Positions 63,811 to 64,000 of a DNA stretch of 64,000 nucleotides are shown in pieces. A program made the position numbers and the translations under genes. The stretch comes from Onchocerca volvulus (Eukaryota > Nematoda > Chromadorea > Rhabditida > Onchocercidae), in the NCBI GenBank assembly GCA_000499405.2, contig HG738137.1:15711873-15775872 (forward strand). The letters run 5' to 3'. Each line of letters opens with the position of its first letter. Position 1 is the stretch's first letter. The notes below the pieces were generated by a model, which searched no databases, was not told the origin of the DNA, and saw nothing but the letters and a program-made list of their open reading frames with translations.

Positions 63811-64000
63811 CTGAATTGCTTATCATTTGCTATCAATTTCCCGTGATCAAACAATCAATCAGTCAATCAGCTAGTGGTAAAAATATCAAAAACAAAATGA
63901 TAAGATAATTGATAATGTGAGAAATAAAATGATAAGAAATTGATGACTTGAAAAATGAAATGATAAGATAATTGATAATGTGAGAAATGAAATGATGGAA

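Overview
The window looks like nuclear DNA from a parasitic nematode, most likely a filarial/spirurid species. The evidence is strongly AT-rich DNA with many poly-A/poly-T tracts, genes split into many small exons, short pyrimidine-rich TTTCAG-type acceptors (several placed just upstream of start codons as if for spliced-leader trans-splicing), and conserved genes whose best-remembered relatives are nematode (TTBK-like kinase, ADAM17/adm-4, nup62/npp-11). The species is inference. All gene models were built by hand from splice signals, reading phase and remembered family sequences; none has been searched or tested.

Layout. 1-1629 (+): 3' half of a CK1/TTBK-like protein kinase. 5046-5581 (+): a small putative secreted peptide gene. 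6432-6705 (-): a possible two-exon small gene. 8586-14388 (-): a 13-exon gene for a ~721-residue protein with a FLYWCH-like Cys/His region and a long Asp-rich tract. 16637-18138 (+): ribosomal protein L11. 19449-23434 (-): V-ATPase subunit H. 25547-32628 (+): ADAM17/TACE-type sheddase in 17 exons. 34267-46857 (-): glutaminase with C-terminal ankyrin repeats, in 14 exons with a 3.4 kb first intron. 47875-56557 (+): nucleoporin Nup62 in 16 exons. 57351-60036 (+): ketohexokinase in 7 exons. 61061-63810 (-): parts of an unrecognised gene that may continue past the window edge.

The genes are ordinary housekeeping and signalling genes with no evident shared pathway. Divergent pairs (FLYWCH-like gene/rpl-11, V-ATPase H/ADAM17, glutaminase/Nup62) share 1-2 kb intergenic regions that hold the most interesting non-coding structure: a 68-bp promoter duplication, a cluster of ETS-like sites, an AP-1/CRE pair and several minisatellites. 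Convergent pairs (rpl-11/V-ATPase H, ADAM17/glutaminase, ketohexokinase/terminal gene) share 3' regions. I saw no rRNA, tRNA, CRISPR, transposase or bacterial insert, and no previously undescribed multi-gene system.
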